64,000 nucleotides of DNA from Roseiarcus sp963807735 (GTDB taxonomy: Bacteria; Pseudomonadota; Alphaproteobacteria; Rhizobiales; Beijerinckiaceae), in assembly GCA_963807735.1 (NCBI GenBank), contig CAWEDI010000053.1:52468-116467 (forward strand), given 5' to 3'. Below the pieces are notes generated by a model. The model searched no databases. It had not been told where the DNA came from and saw only the letters and a list, made by a program, of their open reading frames with translations. A program made the position numbers and the translations under genes. Below, in pieces: positions 1 through 11,128 of the stretch (the first letter of the stretch is position 1; every line of letters begins with the position of its first letter).

Positions 1-1092
1 GAAGATCGGCCGGCGCTTTCCTGGGCGGTGGCGAACTTCGGCGTGGCGATCGGCATCACGTTGATCTCGCTGCAAGCCGGAATGCCGGACGGCCCCGCGC
101 AAATGGTTGGCCCGCTGATCATCACGATCAGCGCGTCCGAGTATTGGGCGGCGGCGCGAATCTTTGCGCGCGGCTCGGCGCAGCGGCGCCCCGTGATCGC
201 AGCGCTGGCGATGGGCGTGACGGCGGTCCTATGCGCCGGAGCGTCCGGTCGCGTTCTGCTGGCCGTGATCTTGAACACGAGCCTGTCGGCGTCCTTCCAC
301 GGGATGGCCGCCGTGGAGTTCGTTCGCGAACGACACGAGCGCTTGCGCGGGCGAAGCGCCATGGTTCTTCTGCTCGCCCTGGAGGGATTTGCGACTCTTC
401 TGGTCATCGCGAACCAAAAGTCGGACCTGCTTTGGCGAGGGCCAGAGGTGGACTGGTCCGACCTCATCGAATTTCTCGGGCTGATTTACTCGGTAGGCTC
501 CGCCATCGCCTTGGTGACGATGTTGAAGGATCGCAGCGAGATCAACCACAAGCGCGCCGCGCTCGCCGATCCGCTCACCGGACTCCCCAATCGCCGCGCG
601 ATCACGGCTTTCGTGGCGGACGCGTTCGAGGCGAGGGCTTCCGTAGGCCGTTCGATTTCGGTGCTGACGTTCGATCTCGACAGGTTCAAGACCATCAACG
701 ACACCCACGGCCACGCCACGGGCGATCAGGTCTTGCGGTTGTTCTCCGACGCGCTCCGGCGGGTTGTTCGCAAGAAAGACATGGCGAGCCGCATGGGCGG
801 CGAGGAATTCGCGCTCGTGCTCCCTGGTTGTGGTGTCGAGGAGGCGCTGTTGGTGGCGCGGCGCATTCGCGCCGCGTTCCAGGACGACGCCCGCTTCGTC
901 GACGGCAAGATCGTCAACGCCACCGTCAGCGTCGGCGTGGCGACGCGCCCGGAACACGGAGACAGTTTCGAGGACTTGTTGGCGCACGCCGACGAGGCGC
1001 TCTACCGCGCCAAGACGCTGGGCCGAAATCGCGTCGTGCTGGCGTCGACTACGTTGGGCGGCCCGCACTTCGCGGTGTCGCGGATCGCCTAG
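1..1092 (+). CDS. Membrane diguanylate cyclase (GGDEF), 5' end outside window
   Basis: Makes cyclic di-GMP from two GTP. The reading frame is open to the first base of the window, so the N-terminus is missing; the GTG at 28 is only an internal possibility. The first ~170 visible residues are hydrophobic with several probable membrane segments, a sensory input region of unrecognised family. A GGDEF domain follows, starting at the DPLTGLPNRRA motif; the active-site signature is GGEEF in SRMGGEEFALVLPG, and RKKD lies five residues before it, matching the RxxD inhibitory c-di-GMP site. The protein therefore looks catalytically competent and feedback-inhibited. No EAL domain follows; the gene stops at 1092. 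Confidence 0.9.
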   Translation, partial: EDRPALSWAVANFGVAIGITLISLQAGMPDGPAQMVGPLIITISASEYWAAARIFARGSAQRRPVIAALAMGVTAVLCAGASGRVLLAVILNTSLSASFHGMAAVEFVRERHERLRGRSAMVLLLALEGFATLLVIANQKSDLLWRGPEVDWSDLIEFLGLIYSVGSAIALVTMLKDRSEINHKRAALADPLTGLPNRRAITAFVADAFEARASVGRSISVLTFDLDRFKTINDTHGHATGDQVLRLFSDALRRVVRKKDMASRMGGEEFALVLPGCGVEEALLVARRIRAAFQDDARFVDGKIVNATVSVGVATRPEHGDSFEDLLAHADEALYRAKTLGRNRVVLASTTLGGPHFAVSRIA

Positions 1093-1218
1093 CCGAGCGC
1101 CATCAACAACGCCGTCGCGCGCGCTCTTGCGCCTCGAAGCGCCGCCGCCTAAACCCTGAGCGCGCGCCGTCGGCGCGCATTCGGGTCCAAAGCGCGCCGC
1201 GCTCCGTAGGGGTTGCCT

Positions 1219-1533
1219 ATGAAACCTAGCCATATTTTCACCGCCTCGGCCTTGGCTCTGAGCCTCGCCGCGGCGCCCGCAATGATGCCGGCGCCCGCGC
1301 AGGCGGTCGGCTGCATTTCCGGCGGCGCCGCCGGGGCGGTCGCGGGCCATTACGCCGGCCATCACGCCGTGCTCGGCGCGATCGGCGGCTGCATCGCCGG
1401 GCATCACATGCACAAGGTGCAGATGCAGAAGCGGGCCGCCATGAAGGCCGCTCCGTCGCCGTCGCCTACCATGGCGCCCTCGCCGGCGATGAGCCCGGCG
1501 CCCGCCGCGACCCCGTCGCCGACCCCGAGCTAA
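1219..1533 (+). CDS. Small secreted Gly/His/Pro-rich protein
   Basis: About 104 residues, function unknown. The ATG at 1219 is preferred over an in-frame TTG at 1213 because a purine-rich AGGGG lies a few bases upstream. The first ~31 residues form a typical Sec signal peptide ending in an AQA-type site. The mature part has a short Gly/Ala/His-rich stretch resembling glycine-zipper peptides (GGAAGAVAGHYAGHHAVLG), with two Cys, then a low-complexity Ala/Pro/Ser tail. A periplasmic or outer-membrane-associated location is inferred. It lies alone between the cyclase and the convergent tsaD. Confidence 0.6.
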   Translation: MKPSHIFTASALALSLAAAPAMMPAPAQAVGCISGGAAGAVAGHYAGHHAVLGAIGGCIAGHHMHKVQMQKRAAMKAAPSPSPTMAPSPAMSPAPAATPSPTPS

Positions 1534-2588
1534 GCCTTGTTGTTGCGCGCCCGCTCGGCGTTCGGATCGAGCGGCCAGCGCGCCCGCGCCGGGGCGGAGA
1601 GGTCGTCGACGCGGCCGAGTCGCAGTTTCTCGATTCCCGCCCAGGCGATCATCGCGCCGTTGTCGGTGCAAAGCCGGACCGGCGGCGCCACTAGCGGCAG
1701 GCCGCTTTGCTGCGCAAAGCGGGCGAGGGTCGCCCGGATCGCCGAATTGGCGGCGACGCCGCCCGCCAGCACCAGCGCCGTCGGGGTCCGGCCACGCTGG
1801 CGGTAGAGCCCGAGCGCGACGCGCAGCCGGTCTTCACACATGTCCACCACCGCCGCCTGGAACGAGGCGCAGAGATCGGCGACGTCCTGCGGCTTCAGCG
1901 GCGAGACGGAGAGCGCCGCCATCCGCACCGCGGTTTTTAGGCCGGACAGCGAAAAGTCGGCGGTCGGCCGCCCAAGCAGCGGGCGCGGCAAGGCGAAGCG
2001 GGCGGGATCGCCGGTCCGCGCGGCGGCTTCGACCGCGGGGCCGCCGGGATAGCCGAGGCCCAGTATTTTCGCCGTCTTGTCGAACGCTTCGCCGATGGCG
2101 TCGTCCATCGTCGCGCCGAGCCGCGCATAGTCGCCGACCCCCTCGACCGCGAGGATCTGCGTGTGGCCGCCCGAGGCGAGCAGCAGCAGATAGGGAAAGG
2201 CCAGACGCCCGTCGAGCCGGGGAATCAGCGCATGACCTTCGAGATGATTGATGGCCAGGAATGGCTTGCCGGCGGCGATCGCGACGCCCTTGCCGGCGGA
2301 AAGCCCGACCAGCACGCCGCCGATCAGGCCCGGCCCCGCCGCGGCGGCGACGCCGTCGAGCTCGCTGGCTTTCACGCGCGCCTTCTCCAGCGCCCGCGCG
2401 ATCAGGCCGTCGAGCACCTCGACATGGGCGCGGGCGGCGATTTCCGGGACGACGCCGCCGAACGCGGCATGCGCGGCGATCTGGCTCATCACCTCGTCGG
2501 CGAGGATTTCGCCGGCGCCGTCGGGGCGCAGCCGCACCACCGCCGCCGCCGTCTCGTCGCAGGTCGTTTCGATTCCCAGAACCCGCAT
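1530..2588 (-). CDS. tsaD: tRNA N6-adenosine threonylcarbamoyltransferase TsaD
   Basis: Transfers the threonylcarbamoyl group onto A37 of ANN-decoding tRNAs (t6A), together with TsaB and TsaE. The 352-residue protein starts at the ATG giving MRVLGIETTCDETAAAVV, the standard TsaD N-terminus; a GGAAGG ribosome site lies just upstream, so the longer open frame to 3248 is rejected. The metal-binding HxxxH is seen in INHLEGHAL, and the ASKHA-type motifs LLLASGGHTQIL and LVLAGGVAANSAIR are present. It is divergent from hemD with 78 bp between the starts, a common alphaproteobacterial arrangement, and overlaps the 3' end of the small secreted-protein gene by a few bases. Confidence 0.95.
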   Translation of the reverse strand: MRVLGIETTCDETAAAVVRLRPDGAGEILADEVMSQIAAHAAFGGVVPEIAARAHVEVLDGLIARALEKARVKASELDGVAAAAGPGLIGGVLVGLSAGKGVAIAAGKPFLAINHLEGHALIPRLDGRLAFPYLLLLASGGHTQILAVEGVGDYARLGATMDDAIGEAFDKTAKILGLGYPGGPAVEAAARTGDPARFALPRPLLGRPTADFSLSGLKTAVRMAALSVSPLKPQDVADLCASFQAAVVDMCEDRLRVALGLYRQRGRTPTALVLAGGVAANSAIRATLARFAQQSGLPLVAPPVRLCTDNGAMIAWAGIEKLRLGRVDDLSAPARARWPLDPNAERARNNKA

Positions 2589-2666
2589 GCGCCTTCCGAT
2601 GATTCCCGTTTGTGGCGCCCTGTCTATACGCTTGGCGCTCGCCGCGACAGGCGTTAACCCTGGGCC

Positions 2667-3383
2667 ATGCCGCGTTTGCCCCCCGTTGCGTTGTTTCGTG
2701 CGCGTGAAGACGCCGTCGCCTCGTCGGAGGCGCTCGCGGCGCGCGGCGTCGCGGCGGCGTTGGCCCCGGTCGTCGAAATTCTCGCGACCGGCGCCGCCCC
2801 GCCGGCGGGGCCGTTCGATTTCGCCATCGCCGCCAGCGCCAAGGCGATCCGCTTCGCCACGCCCGACATATTGGCGGCGGCGGGCGGCTTGCCGCTCTAT
2901 GCGGTCGGCGAAAGGACCGCGACGGCCGCGCGGCTCGCCGGCCTGGCGGCGCAAACCCCTGTCGCCGCCGAGGTCGCCGCGCTGCTGCCGACGCTGGCCG
3001 CGCTTTCCGGACGCGCGCTGCTTCTCGCCGGCGAGGATCGCAAGCCGGAGATCGAGGCCACGCTCGCCGGCCGCGTCGCCGTGGTCACGGTCTACGAAGC
3101 GCGGGCGCGCGCGGGCTGGGACGAAGCGGAGGCGCAAGCGGTCGCCGCCGCCGCGGCGGCGTTGCACTATTCCGAACGCAGCGCCGGGCTCGCCGCCGAA
3201 TTGGCGGAAACCGCCGGCCTCGCCGCCGCCTTCCGGCGGCTTCCGCATATCTGCCTGTCGCGTCAGGTCGCTGCGCCTTTGGCGGCGTTCGGCGCCTCTC
3301 GCGTGCTCTGGCCGCGAGCCCCGAGCGAAGAGGCGCTATTCGACACGCTTAAATCCGCGCTGGCCGACTACGGCGGGTTTTAG
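2667..3383 (+). CDS. hemD: Uroporphyrinogen-III synthase HemD
   Basis: Cyclises hydroxymethylbilane to uroporphyrinogen III in tetrapyrrole synthesis. The 238-residue length and two-lobed pattern fit HemD: an N-terminal VALFRAREDA and a first lobe, IAASAKAIRF, the LYAVGERTATAARLAG hinge segment, and a LLLAGEDRKPEIEATL segment. The family is poorly conserved, so much of the support is context: divergent from tsaD and followed by the mitofilin-like gene and hemY. Unusually, hemC, which normally precedes hemD, is not here. Confidence 0.85.
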   Translation: MPRLPPVALFRAREDAVASSEALAARGVAAALAPVVEILATGAAPPAGPFDFAIAASAKAIRFATPDILAAAGGLPLYAVGERTATAARLAGLAAQTPVAAEVAALLPTLAALSGRALLLAGEDRKPEIEATLAGRVAVVTVYEARARAGWDEAEAQAVAAAAAALHYSERSAGLAAELAETAGLAAAFRRLPHICLSRQVAAPLAAFGASRVLWPRAPSEEALFDTLKSALADYGGF

Positions 3384-3445
3384 CGCGCGATGGCGTTTTC
3401 GCGGCCGCCCGCCTATAGATTGGTCGTTAAAGCTTTGGATCGAAG

Positions 3446-4810
3446 ATGAGCGGAACGGGCGAACCTTTCGACGGCGCGCCGCCGCGGCCGTCGCCGCCCA
3501 GACCGCCACGGGAGTCGATCGTCATCGAAGGCAAGGCGACCCATCCCGTCCCCCCCAGGAGCGCCGCCGCGGGTCTCTTCGGCCGCGCGCGCGAATTTCG
3601 TTTTGTCGCCGCCGGCTTGATCGGCGCGCTGGTCGGGCTAGCCGGCGCATCGCTGCTCGCGCCCGGACCCGATTGGATCACGCTTTCGCGTCGACTCGAC
3701 GCGCTGGAGGCGGCCGCGACGGGATCGCAAGCGCAGATCGACGCGCTCGTGACGGCCGACAAGACCGCCGAGGCGGAGGGGCGTGCGCGCGACGAGCGGC
3801 TCGCGGCGCTCGCCGCCGCCACGCCGCCCGCGGCGGCGCAGCTGGAGGCGAGGCTGACGGCGCTGGAGCAGGCGCGCGGCGAGGACGAGTCCAAGGCGAA
3901 GGCCGTCGACGCCGCGTTCGCCGGCTTGAGGGCCGATCTTGCCGCCGCGGCGACGCAGCAGAAGTCGCTCGCCGATGAAATCGCCCGGCTGCGCAGCGCC
4001 GCGCTCGACGCCGCCGCGCTCGACCAGCGCCTCGCGGCGCTGGAGGCCGGGGCCTTGCGCGCGGATGTGTTGGCTCCCGTCGCCGCAGACGCTCGGGCCG
4101 CGCGCGAGGCCGCCGACAAGGCGCTCGCAGTCGCCGGCGCCAAGCCGGACTTCGCCGCTGATCAGGCTCGGCTGGCGGCGTCGCTTTCGGCGGAGCAGGA
4201 CGCGCTCGCCGCCCTGCGCGGCCGCCTCGACAAGCTGGAAGCGGCGATGTTCGCGTCCAAGGCCGAGACCCGGGTCGCCGCCGCGTCGTCGTCGGATAGC
4301 GGCGGCGGCGCGACCGCGCGCGCCGTCGCGGCGCTGGCGCTGCGCCAGCGCTGGCGCCTCGGCGAACCGATCGGCGACGAACTGGCGACCCTCAACCGTC
4401 TCGGCGTCGACGCGTCGGCGCTCGCGCCGCTGCGGCCGTTCGCGAACAGCGGCGCGCCGAGCGCCGACGCGCTGACGCGCGCGTTCGAGAGCGTCAAACC
4501 CCAACTCCTCGTCGCTTTGCGGCCGCCGCCGCCCGCCGGCGCCGTCGACCGGCTGTTCGGCGAAATGCAGGGGCTGGTGAAAGTCCGCAAGCTGGGCGAG
4601 AGTTACGGCGCGGAAGCTGGCGTGCCGCGCGTCGAGGCCGCCCTGGCGCGCGACGATCTCGACGCCGCCCTGGCGGCGATCGGCGATTGGCCGTCGGCTG
4701 GTCAGGACGCGGCGCGGACCGCGACCGCGGCGATCGAGGCGCGGCGGTCGGCCGATCGCGCCGCCGAGGCGCTGGCGCGACGGGCGGTCGCCGAGCTCAG
4801 CGGGAGATAG
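3446..4810 (+). CDS. Mitofilin/Mic60-like inner-membrane protein
   Basis: A 454-residue protein in the position of the alphaproteobacterial Mic60 homologue, the bacterial relative of the mitochondrial cristae-organising protein. Visible order: a Pro-rich cytoplasmic N-terminus (to ~50), one membrane segment at ~53-73 (VAAGLIGALVGLAGASLLA), a long Ala/Glu/Arg heptad-rich coiled coil (~80-280), then a C-terminal mitofilin-like helical domain (~290-450, from AVAALALRQRWRLGEPIGDE). Expected to be anchored in the inner membrane with the coiled coil in the periplasm, shaping membranes. It follows hemD after 62 bp and precedes hemY by 4 bp, the known synteny of this family. Sequence identity is weak in such coiled coils, so synteny carries much of the call. 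Confidence 0.8.
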   Translation: MSGTGEPFDGAPPRPSPPRPPRESIVIEGKATHPVPPRSAAAGLFGRAREFRFVAAGLIGALVGLAGASLLAPGPDWITLSRRLDALEAAATGSQAQIDALVTADKTAEAEGRARDERLAALAAATPPAAAQLEARLTALEQARGEDESKAKAVDAAFAGLRADLAAAATQQKSLADEIARLRSAALDAAALDQRLAALEAGALRADVLAPVAADARAAREAADKALAVAGAKPDFAADQARLAASLSAEQDALAALRGRLDKLEAAMFASKAETRVAAASSSDSGGGATARAVAALALRQRWRLGEPIGDELATLNRLGVDASALAPLRPFANSGAPSADALTRAFESVKPQLLVALRPPPPAGAVDRLFGEMQGLVKVRKLGESYGAEAGVPRVEAALARDDLDAALAAIGDWPSAGQDAARTATAAIEARRSADRAAEALARRAVAELSGR

Positions 4811-4814
4811 GGGC

Positions 4815-6311
4815 ATGTGGCGCTTGTTGGCGTTCCTCGCAGCGCTCGGCCTCGCGGCCTGGGGACTGTCGTGGCTTGCCGACAATCCGGGCGAGGTGAC
4901 GCTGAGCTGGCGCGGCGTCGAATATAACGTCTCGCTGATGGTCGCGCTCGGCATCGCCTGCGGCGCCGTTGCGGCGCTCATTTTGGCGTGGAGCCTGTTG
5001 AGCCTCCTGCTGCGCGCGCCCGCGCTGCTGGCGCTCGCCGGCCGCGCCCGCCGGCGCGAGCGCGGGTTTCAGGCGCTCTCGCGCGGCATGATCGCCGTCG
5101 GCGCGGGCGATGCGCGCGAGGCCAACCGCTGCGCGGCGGAGGCCGACAGATATTTCGGCGACGAATCGCTAACGAAGCTGCTTCGCGCCCAAGCCGCGCA
5201 GCTTTCCGGCGATCGCGCCGGCGCCGTCGCCGCGTTCAACGCCATGCTGGCGAACGAACGCACGCACATGCTGGGCCTGCGCGGTCTGCACGTCGAGGCG
5301 CGTCGCGCCGGTCAGGTCGAAGCGGCGCTCGGCTACGCCAAGCGCGCCTACGCCCGCGCGATGCCGCCGTGGGCGGCGCAGGCGGTGCTCGACGACTTCG
5401 CCGCGCGCGGCGATTGGGCGAACGCGCTTTCCGCGGTCGAGGCCAACGCCAAAGCCCGGCTGATCGACCGCCCGACCGCCGACCGCTGGCGCGCCGTCCT
5501 GAAAACCGCGCTCGCCGAGGAGCGCGCCGACCGCGACGCCAAGGGCGCGCTGACGCTCGCCCGCGAGGCGCTCGATCTCGCGCCGAGCCTCGTGCCCGCC
5601 GCCGTGCTGTGCGGCCGCCTCACCGCCGCGACCGGCGATCTGCGCAAGGCGGCCCGCATTCTGGAGACCGCCTATCGCGCCGGCCCGCACCCCGATCTCG
5701 CCATGGCCTATCTGCGGCTCCGCCCCGGCGATTCCGCCGCCGATCGGCTCGCCCGCGCCCGCGCGCTCGCCCGCATCGCCCCGAACGATCCGGAAAGCGT
5801 GCTGACGGTCGCCCGCGGCGCGCTCGAAGCGCAGGATTTGCCGCTCGCGCGAAAGACCCTCGCGCCGCTGTTGCAAGGCGAGGGCGGCCGCCCGACCGCC
5901 CGCGCCTGCCTGCTGATGGCCGGCATCGAGGAGGCCGCCGGCGACGACGGCGCCGTGCGCGAATGGCTGAACCGCGCCGCTCGCGCCCCGCGCGACCGCG
6001 CCTGGGTCGCCGACGGGATCATCGCCGACCGCTGGGCGCCCGCCGCGCCGAACGGGACGCTCGACGCGTTCGTGTGGCGCACGCCGGTCGAGCGCACCGC
6101 CGAGCCGGTCGCCCCGATCGTCGTGCAGCCGCCGCCCGCGCCGCCGCCGCCCGCGGTGAAGCCGGAGCCGGCGGCGGTGGCCGCGCCCGCCGCGCCGCGT
6201 CCGGCGCGCCGCCCCGGCGGCTCGACCGCGATCGTCATCGCCAACGCGCCCGACGACCCGGGGCCGAACATGGGGTCGGCGGAGGAGTTTCCGCGGTTGG
6301 CGCTGGAGTAG
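4815..6311 (+). CDS. hemY: HemY-like TPR membrane protein
   Basis: 498 residues. HemY_N-type N-terminus: a first membrane helix (LLAFLAALGLAAWGLSWLA), the conserved GEVTLSWRGVEY strand, a second helix (VSLMVALGIACGAVAALILAW), then repeated TPR helices across most of the protein and an Ala/Pro-rich disordered tail. Proteins of this type are linked to late tetrapyrrole metabolism by genetics and synteny; no enzymatic activity is implied, and it is unrelated to Bacillus HemY. It starts 4 bp after the mitofilin-like gene and is surely co-translated with it. Confidence 0.85.
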   Translation: MWRLLAFLAALGLAAWGLSWLADNPGEVTLSWRGVEYNVSLMVALGIACGAVAALILAWSLLSLLLRAPALLALAGRARRRERGFQALSRGMIAVGAGDAREANRCAAEADRYFGDESLTKLLRAQAAQLSGDRAGAVAAFNAMLANERTHMLGLRGLHVEARRAGQVEAALGYAKRAYARAMPPWAAQAVLDDFAARGDWANALSAVEANAKARLIDRPTADRWRAVLKTALAEERADRDAKGALTLAREALDLAPSLVPAAVLCGRLTAATGDLRKAARILETAYRAGPHPDLAMAYLRLRPGDSAADRLARARALARIAPNDPESVLTVARGALEAQDLPLARKTLAPLLQGEGGRPTARACLLMAGIEEAAGDDGAVREWLNRAARAPRDRAWVADGIIADRWAPAAPNGTLDAFVWRTPVERTAEPVAPIVVQPPPAPPPPAVKPEPAAVAAPAAPRPARRPGGSTAIVIANAPDDPGPNMGSAEEFPRLALE

Positions 6312-6339
6312 GGAAGCGGATCAACCTTACCGAAGGTGC

Positions 6340-6354
6340 GAACAAAAAAAGAAC
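6340..6354 (+). promoter_or_regulatory. LexA box of recA
   Basis: GAAC, seven A, GAAC: an exact match to the alphaproteobacterial LexA operator GAAC-N7-GAAC. It lies 100 bp before the recA start. A looser repeat, GAAC-N7-GTAC, follows at 6365-6379. Basis: consensus known for the class; binding is inferred. Confidence 0.8.
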
Positions 6355-6454
6355 TTGCGCGCTAGAACAAAACATGTACGTTGCTTTTCAGAGGGGACGA
6401 CGCGGCTTGAAGGATTTGCTTAGCCGACGCGGACCGTGAGAGAAGGAGAGTTTC

Positions 6455-7531
6455 ATGGCCAACGCCAATCTTCGGGTCGTGGAAGGATCGTTCGTGGACA
6501 AATCGAAGGCGCTCGACGCCGCCCTCTCCCAGATCGAGCGCGCCTTCGGCAAGGGCTCGATCATGCGCCTGGGCAAGAACCAGAAGGCGGTCGAGATCGA
6601 GACCATCCCGACCGGTTCGCTCGGGCTCGATATCGCGCTCGGCGTCGGCGGCCTGCCGCGCGGCCGCGTGATCGAGATTTACGGCCCGGAATCCTCGGGC
6701 AAGACGACGCTGACCCTGCACGTCATCGCGGAAGCGCAGAAGAAGGGCGGCGTCTGCGCGTTCGTCGACGCCGAACATGCGCTCGATCCGGTCTACGCCA
6801 AGAAGCTCGGCGTCAATCTCGAAGACCTTCTGATCTCCCAGCCCGACACCGGCGAGCAGGCGCTTGAAATCACCGACACGCTGGTGCGCTCCGGCGCGAT
6901 CGACGTGCTGGTCATCGATTCCGTGGCCGCGCTGACGCCGCGCGCCGAGATCGAGGGCGAAATGGGCGATAGTCAGCCCGGCCTGCAGGCGCGGCTGATG
7001 AGCCAGGCTTTGCGCAAGCTGACCGCCTCGATCTCGCGCTCCAACACGATGGTGATCTTCATCAATCAGATCCGCATGAAGATCGGCGTGATGTACGGCA
7101 GCCCGGAGACCACCACCGGCGGCAACGCGCTCAAATTCTACGCCTCCGTACGTCTCGACATCCGCCGCATCGGCGCGATCAAGGAGCGCGACGAGGTGGT
7201 CGGCAACCAGACCCGCGTCAAGGTCGTCAAGAACAAGGTGGCGCCGCCGTTCAAGCAGGTCGAGTTCGACATCATGTACGGCGAGGGCGTGTCGAAGTTC
7301 GGCGAACTGATCGATCTCGGCGTGAAAGCCGGCGTGGTCGACAAGTCCGGCGCCTGGTTCTCCTACAATTCGACGCGGCTCGGCCAGGGCCGCGAAAACT
7401 CGAAATCCTTCCTGCGCCAGAACCCGGAGATGGCGGCGCGCATCGAGGCGGACATCCGCCAGAACGCCGGGCTCATCGCCGACCGCATCCTCGACAACGT
7501 CGACCCCTCCGACGCCGACGTCGAAGCGTAA
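6455..7531 (+). CDS. recA: Recombinase RecA
   Basis: ATP-dependent strand-exchange protein of homologous recombination and coprotease for LexA cleavage. 358 residues, full length. Walker A is GPESSGKTT, Walker B LVIDSVAAL, and the MAW-equivalent and L1/L2 loops (EGEMGDSQPGLQARLMSQALRKL, split here as EGEMGDSQPGLQ and ARLMSQALRKL; FINQIRMKIG) are intact. The start is fixed by an AGAAGGAGAG ribosome site. SOS control is indicated by the LexA box upstream. alaS follows after 261 bp, with a hairpin just after the stop. Confidence 0.98.
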   Translation: MANANLRVVEGSFVDKSKALDAALSQIERAFGKGSIMRLGKNQKAVEIETIPTGSLGLDIALGVGGLPRGRVIEIYGPESSGKTTLTLHVIAEAQKKGGVCAFVDAEHALDPVYAKKLGVNLEDLLISQPDTGEQALEITDTLVRSGAIDVLVIDSVAALTPRAEIEGEMGDSQPGLQARLMSQALRKLTASISRSNTMVIFINQIRMKIGVMYGSPETTTGGNALKFYASVRLDIRRIGAIKERDEVVGNQTRVKVVKNKVAPPFKQVEFDIMYGEGVSKFGELIDLGVKAGVVDKSGAWFSYNSTRLGQGRENSKSFLRQNPEMAARIEADIRQNAGLIADRILDNVDPSDADVEA

Positions 7532-7537
7532 GTCCTT

Positions 7538-7568
7538 GGAGCGCGGAACCCCCTCTTAGCCGCGCTCC
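7538..7568 (+). terminator. Hairpin after recA
   Basis: Nine-base perfect inverted repeat (GGAGCGCGG / CCGCGCTCC) with a 13-base loop, beginning 6 bp after the recA stop. There is no T-run, so it is either a weak/Rho-assisted terminator or a 3'-end-stabilising structure. Confidence 0.45.
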
Positions 7569-7792
7569 TCCGCCGGGATTTTCGCATCGCGCGCGCGGTC
7601 GCGCCGGGCCCGCCTCCCGTCGCGACCGCGCGGAACCGATCTTGCAGGCGCCCCGCTGGGGGCGGCGCGATTGGCGTTTGTCGCAACCTGTTCTACAAGC
7701 CGGCCGGCGGGCGCGACGCCCGGCCGCGCCTCACAGGGTGATGCGCGGCGGCCGAGGGCGCCGTTGGGGCGTCGGTTGAAGGCGTGGGGCGG

Positions 7793-10453
<2,661 letters not shown>

Positions 10454-10463
10454 CGACGTCAGG

Positions 10464-11128
10464 GTGGCGCAAGAGGCCAGTTTTGGTCTCAGCTCCGACT
10501 TTTCGCCCGTCGCATCCCGTTACGGCGCCACGCGTGACATGCCGGAGCCGCATCTATTGGCCTGCTTTGATGGTCTGATCGAGCGTGGACTTTTCCCGCC
10601 AAGCGGCGTCGTGTTGGATGTCGGATACGGCGCCGGGCCGTGGTCGCTGCCTTTGGCAAAACGCGGATACAAGGTGCTCCGCGTCGACATTTCGGCGGAC
10701 ATGATCGCGCTGGCGCGTTGCAAGGTTAGGCGGGGCTGGAGCGCGCGCTACACTGTCGCCGACGTCCGTTGCATGCCAAATCACGATGCGAGCGTCGACG
10801 CCGTCGTCGTATCCAAGCTTTTCCAGCATATTCAAGATTGGGAGAAAGCCTGCCACGAGCTCATTCGGGTGGCGCGGCGGGTCCATCGTTCAGATCAATG
10901 ACAGAGGCGCATTCGGCGATGCTGTCCGGCGCTACTTTTCGCAACGAGCGACCGAGCGCGGATTTGCCGGCCGCTTCCTAGGTGTCGACCCTCAATTGGG
11001 AATCGGAACTCACGGAATTGATGGGTTCTCTGGGATGTTCTTCCACGACAATCGATATAGCGGGCGCCGGCGATCGGCCAAACAGCAAACATGTTCAAAT
11101 TCAGACAGCCCGGAGAGGAGAAGCGTGA
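10464..11128 (+). pseudogene. SAM-dependent methyltransferase, two frameshifts
   Basis: Class I methyltransferase of unknown substrate. The open frame starts at GTG 10464 (10 bp after alaS) and carries the SAM motif VVLDVGYGAGPWSLPLA, then LRVDISADMIALAR and VVVSKLFQHIQDW, but stops at about 10901 after LIRVARR. The homologous continuation is in the next frame (RGGSIVQINDRGAFGDAVRR to about 10984) and then in the third frame (STLNWESELTELMGSLG... to TGA at 11126-11128). Each step is a shift equal to one added base, the first in a CGGCGGG run near 10872-10882, the second near 10981-10987. Repaired length would be ~220 residues, normal for the fold. Either two sequencing indels or a decaying gene; its 3' end overlaps the convergent EAL gene. 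Confidence 0.75.

Noticed and set aside
144..1229. 361-codon plus-strand frame overlapping the diguanylate cyclase
   Set aside because: Arg-rich translation typical of GC-rich out-of-frame reading.
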